DNA from: Salminus brasiliensis
Lineage: Eukaryota; Chordata; Actinopteri; Characiformes; Bryconidae
Length of the DNA: 64,000 nt
Assembly (NCBI RefSeq): GCF_030463535.1
Contig: NC_132894.1
Coordinates: 32,601,625-32,665,624 of the forward strand
Reading direction: 5' to 3'
In this document: piece after piece, positions 63,081-64,000 of the stretch
How the letters are laid out: every line of letters begins with the position of its first letter
How positions within the stretch are numbered: position 1 is the first letter of the stretch
The notes under the pieces: model-generated
The model's database searches: none
The model's input: only the letters and a program-made list of their open reading frames with translations
Told to the model about the DNA's origin: nothing
Translations under genes and position numbers: made by a program

Positions 63081-64000
63081 GTGTTTCTAGTGTACTAGGA
63101 TCATTGTGGTATTTGAAGGGCACTCCATTCATTCTTATGGGGAAAATTCAGCAAAATTCCTTGCTATGAGGAAATGTACGCATCACACAGATAAACTGAA
63201 CAATGTAGATATATAGATATCTCGGAAACTGCGTGAGGAGATACGCAGAGAAAATCTGGCCGAAAAATATTAATAATAATAATAAGAAGGTAAACAAAAG
63301 AGTTGATCAATGCTTTGCGAAACACAGACATTATAACTTCCCTATATTTACACATGGGCAGAAAACACAACATGTCATCACCACCGTTGGCAGAACTTGC
63401 ACGTATGCTACAGATCTGATAGATCAGAGAGATCCTGTGTAGTTAGTGTACAGTGTATTAGCAGAACTCATCGCTCTATCATGGGTGTACTGGTCGAGTA
63501 CTGGTATTCCCTAATACTGCTTGTTGGCCTCAGTGGCTTGTCTTTGTCTGCTCATGAATCATTTCCTCTCAAGTCAAAAATAAAACTAGGAGGTCAAAGA
63601 CAAAACATCCGCCTGTGGCCTCCCAACTGAAGGACAACAGGGGGAAGAGTCATTAACAAATCAACATCAAGAGAGCTCAGGAGATAGGATCTGCGTGCAG
63701 GCCCACTGTATAATTAGAGCGTCTGAGGGACACCGTATCCTCTTTCAGAAGAAGTTGTTATCTCTGTGACGGTAAGTTTAAAGATAACTCTGAGTTTTCT
63801 GTAGTTCTGCTTCATTAAATTATTCATCCACTGCGGTTTAGTGAGAAAGGCTCAGTTTCAGAGAAACTGAAACAGAAGAAAATAAACTGAAGAATGAAAT
63901 TGTTCCATTTAGTCCCAGGTTCTCAAGTTCTCTAATATCCTCTCAGCTGAGGGTGACGTTTGGGTCTTCTTTTGGCTCTGCCAAAGAATAGTGGTCTATT

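Larger units (their letters stand above)
62001..64000. other. Upstream of nid1, no recognised gene
   Basis: 62092-62215 resembles 60721-60840 (separate entry). 62880-63080 is a degenerate GGTGGTTGCTATG-type minisatellite. The rest shows short frames only and no convincing exon. Confidence 0.5.

Overview
This is a stretch of vertebrate nuclear DNA, almost certainly from a teleost fish. All four genes are split into many short exons with GT-AG introns and encode clear orthologues of human proteins. The sequence between exons is AT-rich and full of microsatellites, tRNA-derived SINEs and decayed Tc1/mariner-type elements of kinds common in fish. An otophysan fish (characin or catfish type) is a guess from the style of the repeats only.

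Four protein-coding genes could be rebuilt exon by exon, and in each the reading phase closes across every junction. tomm20 (+, 6707-9536, 5 exons, 146 aa) is the mitochondrial import receptor subunit TOM20. rbm34 (-, 16167-11334, 11 exons, 459 aa) is a nucleolar-type protein with two RRM domains. tbce (+, one non-coding exon ending at 16646, then 16 coding exons 18395-24203, 524 aa) is tubulin-folding cofactor E. nid1 (-, 61856-27832, 20 exons, 1247 aa) is nidogen-1, a basement-membrane glycoprotein complete from signal peptide to last EGF domain.

Layout: 1-6.5 kb is upstream intergenic DNA with no recognised gene. tomm20 and rbm34 converge across a 1.8 kb gap holding a large AT palindrome array. 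rbm34 and tbce are head to head and share a short promoter region at about 16.17-16.6 kb. tbce and nid1 converge across 24.2-27.8 kb. nid1 fills the rest, with an 11.8 kb first intron (49801-61649), and its promoter lies just after 61856. From 62.0 to 64.0 kb I see only repeats and unassigned DNA.

The genes do not form one pathway (mitochondrial import, RNA/ribosome biology, tubulin folding, extracellular matrix). TBCE, RBM34, TOMM20 and NID1 lie near each other on human chromosome 1q42, so this looks like conserved vertebrate synteny. I found no undescribed gene system. The points most worth a second look are a GC-AG intron in nid1, loss of the RGD tripeptide in nidogen EGF2, a terminal-inverted-repeat element in tbce intron 1 with a tRNA-derived SINE inside it, a 19-bp minisatellite with 38-bp higher-order structure in nid1, a tandemly duplicated AT palindrome beside tomm20, and several long repeat pairs.
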